Assembly: GCA_047620505.1 (NCBI GenBank)
Contig: JBLHKS010000002.1
Coordinates: forward strand, 58,829 to 122,828
Origin: JBLHKS01 sp047620505
GTDB taxonomy: Bacteria; Verrucomicrobiota; Verrucomicrobiia; Verrucomicrobiales; DEV007
Length of the DNA stretch: 64,000 bases
Direction: 5' to 3'
Under the pieces are notes generated by a model that had not been told where the DNA came from, did not search any database, and worked only from the letters and a program-made list of their open reading frames with translations. Of the stretch, positions 1 through 6,869 are shown piece after piece (the stretch's first letter is position 1; each line of letters begins with the position of its first letter). The translations under genes and the position numbers were made by a program.

Positions 1-102
1 AATCGCGGGAATTTGTCTCTTGTGAAATAGTTAAGATTTTTTAACTAAAATTTGTGAGATTTTTCTTGCGTTCTTGTTCGTATTTCCACTAAACATGTTA
101 TC

Positions 103-522
103 ATGAAAAGGTTGCTGATAGGAATAACCATCTTGGCCAGCTGCGCCGTCAATTTTTCGGCGTTTGCTGCGGATGAAAAGGAAAAGGGAAGTGCAAAACC
201 GACGGTTCAAGAAAAAGAGATCCTCGCCGCCGAAGAATTCCTGGATGAGTTGAGTTCGACCGACAAAGGTAAGCTGACAAAGCTCATTAATAGCGGAACG
301 CTGAAAGAACTCATCGCGTTGCCTGGAATCGGCAGAGTTACCGCCGAACTGATTATTGAAGCGCGTCCGCTGGAATCGACCGCTCATATTGTGGCGGTGA
401 AAAACATAGGATTGAAGACGATGGAAAAGATTGTGGAATTCGTCGATGACGGCGGTTTGAGCGCCCCGCCTTCCGATTCGAAGGCGAAGGCAAAGTCGAA
501 GAGCACGAAGGCCAAATCCTGA
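103..522 (+). CDS. Exported helix-hairpin-helix (ComEA-like) protein, first of three
   Basis: A 139-residue protein with a Sec signal peptide (about residues 1-22, ending SAFAA). A helix-hairpin-helix domain follows at about residues 62-115, with the DNA-backbone-binding hairpin signature LPGIG and a second, weaker hairpin around KNIGLKT. The tail is Lys/Ser/Ala-rich and basic. HhH domains of this kind occur in ComEA, the periplasmic DNA receptor of competence, but ComEA is normally membrane-anchored and this copy looks fully exported. It lies 13 bases before the next HhH gene and is probably co-transcribed with it. The DNA-binding role is inferred from the fold; a structural role is also possible. 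Confidence 0.75.
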   Translation: MKRLLIGITILASCAVNFSAFAADEKEKGSAKPTVQEKEILAAEEFLDELSSTDKGKLTKLINSGTLKELIALPGIGRVTAELIIEARPLESTAHIVAVKNIGLKTMEKIVEFVDDGGLSAPPSDSKAKAKSKSTKAKS

Positions 523-535
523 ATACTTGCTGAAG

Positions 536-1285
536 ATGAATCCATTGAACCTGGGCCTGAGATGTTTGGTGAATTTTGGATTTTACCTGATGTTGATCGG
601 GATTCTGAATGCGGAATCCAAATCGAATCTGGAATCGCTCAAGGCCGCGTTTGATGGAAAGCTTGCCGAACTGGCCGAGCCGATTCAAAATCTCGACCGG
701 CAGTATCTAGATTATCTCAAGCGACAACTAGGAAAGAGAAAACAGGATGGCGATCTCAAAGCTCTACTCGCAGTTGAGGAGGAACTAAAAGCGCCAGGTG
801 AATCCGCAGCGATCGCTGCTTTTCCAGATCTAAAGCAGTTTCAGGATGTCCTTTTGGATTCTCGCCAAAAGCTCAAGGCGCAGGAACGGGAAAAGCTGGT
901 CTTACTTTATCGTCAATTTAAGACCACCCTGACAGCTCACCAAGTTGAGCTGACCAAAGCCGGTAAAATTCCGGAAGCTAAACTGGTTCTGGCTGAAGTT
1001 GAACGCATCGAAGTGTTGATCAAAGAGATAAGCCCAGTGGTGGCGGTTGCCGACGATAAACCTGCCGAAAATGATCCCAAGCCGGCTCCAGCAGCTGCTG
1101 ACGCGAAAATTGATCTGAATTCGGCGACTCTCGTTGAGCTGAAGTCACTCCCAGGAATCGGCGACGTCTTTGGTCAGCGAATTATCGATGGACGGCCCTA
1201 CCAATCGATCGAAGGAATTCTGGAGCTTGAAGGGCTGGGCCCGGCCACGTTTAAAAAGATCGAAAATCTCATTGAGGTGAAATGA
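536..1285 (+). CDS. Exported coiled-coil protein with C-terminal ComEA-like HhH domain
   Basis: About 249 residues from the ATG at 536; an in-frame TTG at 527 is the alternative start. The N-terminus is hydrophobic (signal peptide or anchor). It is followed by a long, charged, helical region (about residues 30-160) typical of PVC secreted proteins, and an Ala/Pro linker. The C-terminal HhH domain begins KIDLNSATLVELKSLPGIG and ends with a second hairpin, LEGLGPAT. This domain is clearly homologous to the one in the next gene, so the pair looks like a tandem duplication. The stop overlaps the next start by 4 bases. Extracellular or periplasmic nucleic-acid binding is inferred. A copy of the dispersed palindrome at 1089-1100 encodes the Ala run in the linker. 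Confidence 0.75.
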   Translation: MNPLNLGLRCLVNFGFYLMLIGILNAESKSNLESLKAAFDGKLAELAEPIQNLDRQYLDYLKRQLGKRKQDGDLKALLAVEEELKAPGESAAIAAFPDLKQFQDVLLDSRQKLKAQEREKLVLLYRQFKTTLTAHQVELTKAGKIPEAKLVLAEVERIEVLIKEISPVVAVADDKPAENDPKPAPAAADAKIDLNSATLVELKSLPGIGDVFGQRIIDGRPYQSIEGILELEGLGPATFKKIENLIEVK

Positions 1286-1617
1286 AGTTAGAAATTCGAA
1301 ATCTATTCAGGGCGGTCCTCGCGGTCGGAGCAGCCTTGCTCTTGAGTTGTGTTTCACAGGATCCGTCTTCTGATGGCATCGATGGCATCGATGGCGATGA
1401 CGTCGAGAGTCCCGAAGCACCGGTGGCGAAAATCGATCTGAATTCCGCCAGCCAGGCTGAGCTGGAAACGCTGCCTGGAATTGGCGATGTGATGGCCGAA
1501 CGAATTATCGCGGGCAGGCCTTTTGAGACGGTCGAGGATGTCTTGCGAGTCGATGGAATCGGCGATCTCACCTTGGCTAAAATCAGGGATCTGGTTCTGG
1601 CAAAGGGCGAGCGCTGA
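1282..1617 (+). CDS. Lipoprotein with ComEA-like HhH domain, third of three
   Basis: 111 residues. The N-terminus has a hydrophobic stretch ending LLLSC, a plausible lipobox that would place the protein on a membrane. A short acidic linker made of repeated Gly-Ile-Asp follows. The HhH domain starts KIDLNSASQAELETLPGIG and has a second hairpin, VDGIGDLT. Start and stop overlap the preceding gene by 4 bases (ATGA), so translation is probably coupled. With the two genes before it, it forms an operon of one basic secreted, one coiled-coil and one lipid-anchored HhH protein. Whether they take up, bind or scavenge DNA is not shown; no ComEC, ComF or pilus gene is nearby. Confidence 0.75.
   Translation: MKLEIRNLFRAVLAVGAALLLSCVSQDPSSDGIDGIDGDDVESPEAPVAKIDLNSASQAELETLPGIGDVMAERIIAGRPFETVEDVLRVDGIGDLTLAKIRDLVLAKGER
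1372..1398 (+). repeat. Nine-base tandem repeat inside the third HhH gene
   Basis: Two perfect copies of GATGGCATC and one diverged copy (GATGGCGAT) encode Gly-Ile-Asp repeats in the linker between lipid anchor and HhH domain. Unit number could vary by slippage without breaking frame. Confidence 0.6.
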
Positions 1618-1643
1618 CCGCGAATTGCCATTATAGAAGGGCC

Positions 1644-3575
1644 ATGAAGATATCGAAACTGATCTTCCTGGCCGCACTTTTGAGCCCCGCGCTCGGATCT
1701 TCGGAGACGCTTGAATCGACGACTGAGCAGCTGGTGCGCCCGGTCTTGATTCGCAATGATCACAACGCCCTTCTGCGGCTTACGCTCAAGACCAGCGAAG
1801 CATTCGTCCAGCTTTCACGGATCACGGTTGAATTTGAGGGCTCAGAGAATCTTGAGTCAGCGCAGTTTTTCTTCGCCGACGACAAAGGGGCTTTTTCCAG
1901 CGGGAAGCCGTTCGGCGAGCGGCTCGCTGTCGCGGATGCGGTCGAGTTTCGTGGTCATGCCCGGCTGAATGCAGGTGAAAATCATTTCTGGCTGTCCTGC
2001 CGCGTGAAACCGGGCGCAGACCTTTCCAGCCGAGTCGATGCGCGAGTCGTCGGCCTCGAGACGTCGGCCGGTTCGGTCATCCCGAAAGATCTGACTCCGA
2101 AAGTCAGCAAACGAATTGGCATAGCGCTCCGTCGGCATTGGGATGACGGAATCCACACCTACCGAATTCCGGCGCTGGCGACTTCGACGAAAGGAACGCT
2201 GCTCTGCGCTTACGATATGCGCCGCCGCGACGGCCGGGATTTGCAGGAGGACATCGATATCGGGCTTTTGCGAAGTGAGGATGGCGGTCAGACTTGGAAT
2301 GCCCAGCGAGTGATCATGGATATGGCCGAGCACAGTGGGATGCCTCAGGAATTGAACGGCGTCAGCGATCCGGGTCTGATCGTCGATCCAGAAACCGGCG
2401 AGATTTTCTGCTTTGCCGTCTGGATGCAGGGCAAACCTGGAAAACATCAGTGGCGAGGGGATGGCTCGGAACCGGGCCTGGAAATCGGCAAAAGTGCGCA
2501 GTTTTTGATGGCGCGTTCGACGGACGATGGCCTGACTTGGACTGAGCCGGAAAACATGACCGCCGCGTGGAAAGACCCTTCCTGGATTCTCTACGCGCCG
2601 TCACCGCAACAGGGAATTGCCCTGAAAGATGGAACGCTCGCGATGCCAACCCAGGGCCGAGATGCAGAGGACCGAATTTTCTCCAACCTGCTCGTCAGTC
2701 GAGATCACGGCAAGACCTGGTCCGTGAGCCCGCCCGCTTCCTTCGGCAACAACGAGTGCCAGGCTGCGGTTTTGTCGGATGGCTCGATCATACTGAATTG
2801 TCGGTCGACGAGCTCCGTTAAATTTCGCACGGTCATGGTGACTCGTGACCTCGGCCAGACTTGGACGCCGCATCCCACGAATCGCAACACGCTGATCGAG
2901 CCCACCTGCAATGGCAGCCTTTTTCGATTCGGCGACGTCCTTCTCTTCGCGAATCCGCATTCCCAGAAAGGTCGGACGCACCACAGCATTCAAGTCAGTT
3001 TCGACGACGGCGCGACCTGGCCAGCTGAGCATCGCCTCCTTCTCGATGAAGGCCGCGGGGCCGGATACCCGAGTTTGAGCCGGATCGACAATGAGCACGT
3101 CGGAATCGTTTACGAGGGTTCCGGTTCTCAGATCGTCTTTGAAAAAATCGCGATCGGCGAGCTGATCAAACCGCTCGAAATCCGAACATCAAAGGAAGGT
3201 GATCGAGCCGAAGTCTCTGGCGGGCAACTCTCAATCCACAGCCGCTTGGGAATCAGCGCCGCCGAAGTCCGACGAACGGGGACCGCCTGGCCTGAGGACA
3301 TCAGCGTCCGGTTACACCTTCGCGGACTCGAGGGATTCAGCTTGATCGACGCCGATCGGAAGCTGGCGCTTTCCGTGCTAAGCCACGGCGATCACCAGCA
3401 GCTGCTGCATCTGTGGGAGGACGGCAAGGAGGGTCCGCGTCTCGATTCTTCGAGCCAACTCTGGATCGAGGCGAATCGTGAGGGCGGCTACTTCGATCTC
3501 AAACTACCGAACGATTGGTTTCGAAAGAATCCGGAATCGATTCGGATCGAGTGGGTCGATTTCTATCGAAGTTAG
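1644..3575 (+). CDS. Exported sialidase (exo-alpha-sialidase, BNR/Asp-box family)
   Basis: 643 residues with a Sec signal peptide ending near ALGSS. Residues about 25-150 form an N-terminal beta domain. The catalytic six-bladed propeller follows, starting with the YRIPAL motif near residue 173; the RIP arginine is one of the three that bind the sialic acid carboxylate in this family. Five Asp boxes (S/T-x-D-x-G-x-T-W type) begin near residues 211 (SEDGGQTW), 292, 352, 400 and 452. A C-terminal region of about 130 residues has no recognised motif. Expected activity is release of terminal sialic acid from glycans outside the cytoplasm. It starts 26 bases after the HhH operon and may share its transcript. 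A palindrome copy (3396-3407) encodes QQLL. Confidence 0.85.
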   Translation: MKISKLIFLAALLSPALGSSETLESTTEQLVRPVLIRNDHNALLRLTLKTSEAFVQLSRITVEFEGSENLESAQFFFADDKGAFSSGKPFGERLAVADAVEFRGHARLNAGENHFWLSCRVKPGADLSSRVDARVVGLETSAGSVIPKDLTPKVSKRIGIALRRHWDDGIHTYRIPALATSTKGTLLCAYDMRRRDGRDLQEDIDIGLLRSEDGGQTWNAQRVIMDMAEHSGMPQELNGVSDPGLIVDPETGEIFCFAVWMQGKPGKHQWRGDGSEPGLEIGKSAQFLMARSTDDGLTWTEPENMTAAWKDPSWILYAPSPQQGIALKDGTLAMPTQGRDAEDRIFSNLLVSRDHGKTWSVSPPASFGNNECQAAVLSDGSIILNCRSTSSVKFRTVMVTRDLGQTWTPHPTNRNTLIEPTCNGSLFRFGDVLLFANPHSQKGRTHHSIQVSFDDGATWPAEHRLLLDEGRGAGYPSLSRIDNEHVGIVYEGSGSQIVFEKIAIGELIKPLEIRTSKEGDRAEVSGGQLSIHSRLGISAAEVRRTGTAWPEDISVRLHLRGLEGFSLIDADRKLALSVLSHGDHQQLLHLWEDGKEGPRLDSSSQLWIEANREGGYFDLKLPNDWFRKNPESIRIEWVDFYRS

Positions 3576-3582
3576 AGTTTTT

Positions 3583-4620
3583 CTAGATTGAGCATTCGCG
3601 CAAGTCGGTGCAGAACGCTTCGACGTCCTCAGCCGTCGTTGCCCACGAACACATCAGCCGCGAATCGCCGACGCCGGCCAATTCGTAGTAGTGCCAGTCT
3701 CTGGCCTGCATCGCTTCGTTGACCGTGGTGGGAAACTTCGCGAAGACCGCGTTTGCCTCGATCGGAAAGAGGATTTCGACGTCTGGAATCACCTCGATTC
3801 CGGTCCGCAGCTGCTGGGCGCGCGAATTGACCTCGGCGGCGATTTTCAGCCAAGCTTGATCGCGAAGCAGCGTCGTCCAGGATGCGGTCACGAAGCGCAT
3901 TTTTGATGCGAGCTGACCGGCTCGCTTCACGCGGTAGTCAAAATCGACCGCCAGCGATTTGTCGAAAAATACAACCGCTTCGCCGACTCCGGCACCGAGC
4001 TTGGTCAGGCCGAAACTCATCACGTCGATCCCTGCCTTCCACGTGACCTCAGCCGGCGTGCAGCCGAGCGTGGCCAGCGCGTTTGCGAATCGAGCGCCGT
4101 CGAGGTGGACCTTCAGATTCTCGGAACGCGCGCACTCCGTCAGGGCCGCGATCTCATCAATCGAGTAAACCGTGCCGAATTCTGTGGCCTGCGTGAGGCT
4201 GAGGCATTTTGGTTTTGGGAAGTGCAGATCGCGGCGCTGGCTAACGCGCTCGCGGATGGCATCCGGCGTAACCTTCGCAAGCGGTCCTGGCACGCCGAGG
4301 AGTTTGGAACCGCCGGTGAACAACTCGGGCGCTCCGCATTCGTCCGTCATGATGTGGGCCTTTTCGTGGCAGACGACGGCGTTGAAACCTTGACAGATCG
4401 CCGAAAGGCTTAGCGCGTTAGCTGCAGTCCCGTTGAAGACGAAGAAGACTTCGCAATCGGTTTCGAAGACCTCGCGGATCAGCTTGCAGGCTTCGGCGGT
4501 GTAGCGATCTTCGCCGTAGGATGAGGCACAGCCATCGAGGTTAGCGGCGGCGATCGCATCCCAAGCTAAAGGGCAGATCGCGGCGGTGTTGTCGCTGGCA
4601 AAGGCGTAGTGGTCAGGCAT
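3583..4620 (-). CDS. Low-specificity threonine aldolase / beta-eliminating lyase family
   Basis: 345 residues, PLP-dependent fold type I. The putative Schiff-base lysine is K207 in FGLTKLGAG, preceded by HLDGARF (D174), the usual cofactor-ring contact. FNGTAANAL near residue 63 matches the phosphate-binding region of the family, and CHEKAHI contributes the stacking histidine. Expected reaction: threonine or allo-threonine to glycine plus acetaldehyde; related family members act on other beta-hydroxy amino acids. The gene ends 7 bases from the converging sialidase and lies 30 bases downstream of the DUF1501 gene on the same strand, so it may be last in that operon. Confidence 0.85.
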   Translation of the reverse strand: MPDHYAFASDNTAAICPLAWDAIAAANLDGCASSYGEDRYTAEACKLIREVFETDCEVFFVFNGTAANALSLSAICQGFNAVVCHEKAHIMTDECGAPELFTGGSKLLGVPGPLAKVTPDAIRERVSQRRDLHFPKPKCLSLTQATEFGTVYSIDEIAALTECARSENLKVHLDGARFANALATLGCTPAEVTWKAGIDVMSFGLTKLGAGVGEAVVFFDKSLAVDFDYRVKRAGQLASKMRFVTASWTTLLRDQAWLKIAAEVNSRAQQLRTGIEVIPDVEILFPIEANAVFAKFPTTVNEAMQARDWHYYELAGVGDSRLMCSWATTAEDVEAFCTDLRECSI

Positions 4621-4642
4621 GGTTTGAGAGGATTTTTGGGTG

Positions 4643-4652
4643 AGCAGCTGCT
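4643..4652. repeat. Dispersed palindrome AGCAGCTGCT at the end of the DUF1501 gene
   Basis: An exact decamer that straddles the stop codon of the DUF1501 gene and the spacer to the aldolase gene. It is one of the few copies outside the body of a gene. Confidence 0.8.
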
Positions 4653-6174
4653 AGGCGAGAACGTCGTGAACAACGTGGCCGTGGACGTTCGTAAGGCGTC
4701 TTTCCAGCCCGTTGTGATAAAAACTGAGGCGTTCGTGATCTAGTCCTAACAGATGCAGAATCGTTGCGTTGAAATCGTAGACGTCTGTCGGGTTCACGGC
4801 GGCCTTGAAGCCAAATTCATCGCTCTCGCCGTAGCTGAATCCGTGCTTCACGCCTGCGCCGGCGAGGAAACAGGTAAACGCGCCCGGGTTGTGATCGCGC
4901 CCGGTTCCGTTGCCCTGCAGGAACGGCATCCGGCCGAATTCCGTCGCCCAAACAACGAGCGTGTGTTCGAGCAGACCGCGCCGCTTCATGTCGCTGAGCA
5001 GCGCGGCAGTCGGCTGGTCCATGATCTCGGCTTGCATCGCGTGCGTCTCCGAAATGTTGCTGTGCGAGTCCCAATTCGTGATGCCGTTGCCGCCCGCGGG
5101 ATCGCTTCCGTTGAAGAGCTGAACGACCCTGACACCTTTCTCAACTAACCGGCGGGCGAGGATGCAGTTCTTTGCGTATTCACGTTTGAGATCCGTGCCG
5201 GTGTCCGTGCCGTACTCCTTGTGAATTGACTGAGGTTCGTTGGAAAGTTCCATAACTTCCGGAACCGACATTTGCATTTCGCCAGCGAGTTCGTAACTCG
5301 CGATACGCGCTGCGAGATCGGCGTCACCCGGAAATTTTTCAAGATGCCGGGCGTTCAGGCGCTTTAACAAATCGACGGTCGATTGGTCATTCGCAGCCGT
5401 GTACGATTCTGGACGACCGAGATTCGCAGGCGGGTTTTTCGCGTTGAAATCCGTTGCCTGAAATGCGGCCGGAAGAAATCCGTTTCCGAAATTGTTCTTT
5501 CCAGATCGAGCCAGGCCACGCGGATCGTTGATCGCAACGAACGCTGGAAGTTCCTCGCATTCGGAGCCGAGGGCGTAGGTTACCCAAGCGCCGAACGATG
5601 GAAATCCCTCCATCGTGAAACCGGTGTTCATGAAGTTTTCGCCTTGCGGATGCGCGCTGGTCTGGGTGTGCAGCGCGTGAAAGAAGCAAAAATCATCGAC
5701 GAGTCCGGCCATGTTTGGCAGGAGATCGGAAACCATTTTTCCGGACTCGCCACGGGGTTTGAAATCCCAGAACGGCTTGGCGACGGCTCCTGGCGGGCCT
5801 TCAAAAGTTACGTCCGGAATGAACGCGGCTTTCTGGCCGTGCAGTTTTTCGAGAGCCGGTTTGTAGTCGAAGGTGTCGACCTGGCTGACTGCGCCTGGGC
5901 AGTAAATCACGAGGACCTGCTTCGCGGCGGAAGTGAAGTGGCCTTCGCGCGGCGCGTAGGGATTGTTGGCGTCAAACTCAGGGCGAATTGGAGCCTTGGA
6001 GAAGTGCTGCAGGTCGTCCTTGGCGAGTAGCTGAGTCAGTCCGAGTCCGCCGAACGCGAGCCCTGTCTGGCCCATGAAATTTCGGCGGTCCAGCAGCTGC
6101 TGGCCATTCGGAGTGAGAGACTCGGCGAGATTCTCACGCAGAGACGCAGAGGCGCAGAGGTTTTTCTTTTTCAT
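4651..6174 (-). CDS. DUF1501 family protein (Tat-exported), partner of the PSD1 cytochrome
   Basis: About 507 residues from the ATG at 6174; longer in-frame starts lie inside the neighbouring GxxExxY gene and are rejected. A Tat-type signal, DRRNFMGQTGLAFGG, is at about residues 24-38. The body has the DUF1501 pattern related to sulfatase/alkaline phosphatase folds: VIYCPGAVSQVDTFDYKP near the start, then WATEFGRMPFLQG and GRDHNPGAFTCFLAGAG towards the end. The biochemical function of DUF1501 is not established; PVC genomes pair it with PSD1 cytochrome proteins, and that is the arrangement here. The first residues after the start (KKKNLCASASLRE) are encoded by a copy of a 27-base repeat seen twice more within 730 bases. 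Start and GxxExxY stop overlap as ATGA. Confidence 0.85.
   Translation of the reverse strand: MKKKNLCASASLRENLAESLTPNGQQLLDRRNFMGQTGLAFGGLGLTQLLAKDDLQHFSKAPIRPEFDANNPYAPREGHFTSAAKQVLVIYCPGAVSQVDTFDYKPALEKLHGQKAAFIPDVTFEGPPGAVAKPFWDFKPRGESGKMVSDLLPNMAGLVDDFCFFHALHTQTSAHPQGENFMNTGFTMEGFPSFGAWVTYALGSECEELPAFVAINDPRGLARSGKNNFGNGFLPAAFQATDFNAKNPPANLGRPESYTAANDQSTVDLLKRLNARHLEKFPGDADLAARIASYELAGEMQMSVPEVMELSNEPQSIHKEYGTDTGTDLKREYAKNCILARRLVEKGVRVVQLFNGSDPAGGNGITNWDSHSNISETHAMQAEIMDQPTAALLSDMKRRGLLEHTLVVWATEFGRMPFLQGNGTGRDHNPGAFTCFLAGAGVKHGFSYGESDEFGFKAAVNPTDVYDFNATILHLLGLDHERLSFYHNGLERRLTNVHGHVVHDVLA
6091..6102. repeat. Dispersed palindrome CAGCAGCTGCTG, representative coding copy
   Basis: A full 12-base copy inside the DUF1501 gene, read on the minus strand in the CAG-CAG-CTG-CTG frame as Gln-Gln-Leu-Leu just before the twin-arginine motif. 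See the family entry spanning 1089-62602. Confidence 0.85.
6133..6159 (+). repeat. 27-base repeat, copy 1 (CTCACGCAGAG type)
   Basis: Starts CTCACGCAGAGACGCAGAG on the plus strand. Lies inside the 5' end of the DUF1501 gene, immediately after its start codon and a Lys run. Forms an inverted pair with the copy at 6568-6594, the two bracketing the GxxExxY gene. Confidence 0.8.
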
Positions 6175-6554
6175 TCTGGCAGTTGGTTGACGATGCGGTG
6201 GAGGCCGTCTTTGAGAAGCGGCGCGCCAAAATTGATGAGGAGTCCGAGATGGATGCCGGTCAGCTTGAGGTAGGTGAAAGTCTGCTTTTTGTGGACTGGC
6301 TGAACGTTTTCGACTGACTTCAACTCGATCAAAACTCGCTTGTCTACAATGATGTCCGCTCGGAAGGCTTCGTCGATGACGTGCCCATCCCATTCGACCG
6401 GAACAGGAACTTCTGTGTCGATGCTGAATCTAGCCTTCCTCAGCTCATAAGCGAGAATGCGCTGATAGACAGACTCCAACAATCCCGGCCCCAAGGCTTG
6501 ATGAATCTTGAGGGCAAGATCGACGATTTTTCCTGATACCTCATTGATGTTCAT
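6171..6554 (-). CDS. GxxExxY protein (PD-(D/E)xK nuclease-like fold family)
   Basis: 127 residues. The name-giving motif is G24-L-L-E27-S-V-Y30. A nuclease-like strand pattern follows with RADIIVD and LIELKSVENV, where D, E and K match the PD-(D/E)xK order. The family is widespread in PVC and related genomes, often in several copies, and its biological role is not established. It sits between a sulfatase remnant and a DUF1501 gene and overlaps the DUF1501 start by 4 bases. Inverted copies of a 27-base repeat lie on both sides, 12-14 bases outside the gene, which suggests it was inserted into an older sulfatase-DUF1501 operon. No transposase is present. Confidence 0.8.
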   Translation of the reverse strand: MNINEVSGKIVDLALKIHQALGPGLLESVYQRILAYELRKARFSIDTEVPVPVEWDGHVIDEAFRADIIVDKRVLIELKSVENVQPVHKKQTFTYLKLTGIHLGLLINFGAPLLKDGLHRIVNQLPE

Positions 6555-6567
6555 AACAAAAAAAGAT

Positions 6568-6594
6568 CTCTGCGTCTCAGCGCCTCTGCGTGAG
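6568..6594 (-). repeat. 27-base repeat, copy 2 (inverted)
   Basis: Read on the minus strand it begins CTCACGCAGAGGCGC and matches copies 1 and 3 except for rearranged central bases. It contains the in-frame stop of the sulfatase remnant and lies just upstream of the GxxExxY start. Confidence 0.8.
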
Positions 6595-6869
6595 CATTTC
6601 GTTCAGCTTAGCAGTCAGAGTTGCGAAAACTTCGGGGTGATCGGCCGCGACGTTTTTGGTTTCGGTAGGATCATTTTCGTGATCGTAGAGTTCCAGGGCG
6701 CGTCGAGATTCGGCGATTTTACCATTGGCGAGCCGTAGCAGCCGAGTTCAGGCCGAAGATCGTCGATGGCGATGAAGAGAACGTTCGGCTTTTCGGCGGC
6801 GAATGTGGCGCTGCTGGCTACGAAGAAAAGGCTCACGCAGAGACGCAGAGCCGCAGAGTTTTTTTTCAT
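6577..6869 (-). pseudogene. Sulfatase remnant: N- and C-terminal ends joined by a large internal deletion
   Basis: The 5' part encodes a signal peptide and the sulfatase metal-site strand KPNVLFIAIDDLRPELGCYG, then SPMVKSPNLD, at about residues 23-55. The reading then leaves the family pattern. In another frame of the same strand the next bases encode a typical sulfatase C-terminus, ELYDHENDPTETKNVAADH and FATLTAKLNEML, ending at TGA 6577-6579. The junction is near 6720-6735. The whole central part, including the C-x-P-S-R formylglycine motif and most of the roughly 450-residue domain, is missing, and the two ends are out of frame. The start overlaps the PSD1 stop as ATGA, so the intact gene was once in the operon. 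A translated product would be about 84 residues and inactive. Confidence 0.85.
6832..6858 (+). repeat. 27-base repeat, copy 3
   Basis: Same orientation as copy 1 (6133-6159). It encodes part of the signal peptide of the sulfatase remnant (LRLCVSLF region), again directly after a start codon and Lys run. Two genes thus carry the same repeat at the same place. Confidence 0.8.

Noticed and set aside
4651..6393. Longer DUF1501 reading with an upstream start
   Set aside because: The extra residues are the GxxExxY gene read in another frame; the Tat signal and ATGA overlap fix the start at 6174.
6133..6859. A complete insertion sequence at the GxxExxY gene
   Set aside because: There are inverted repeats but no transposase and no clear target-site duplication.
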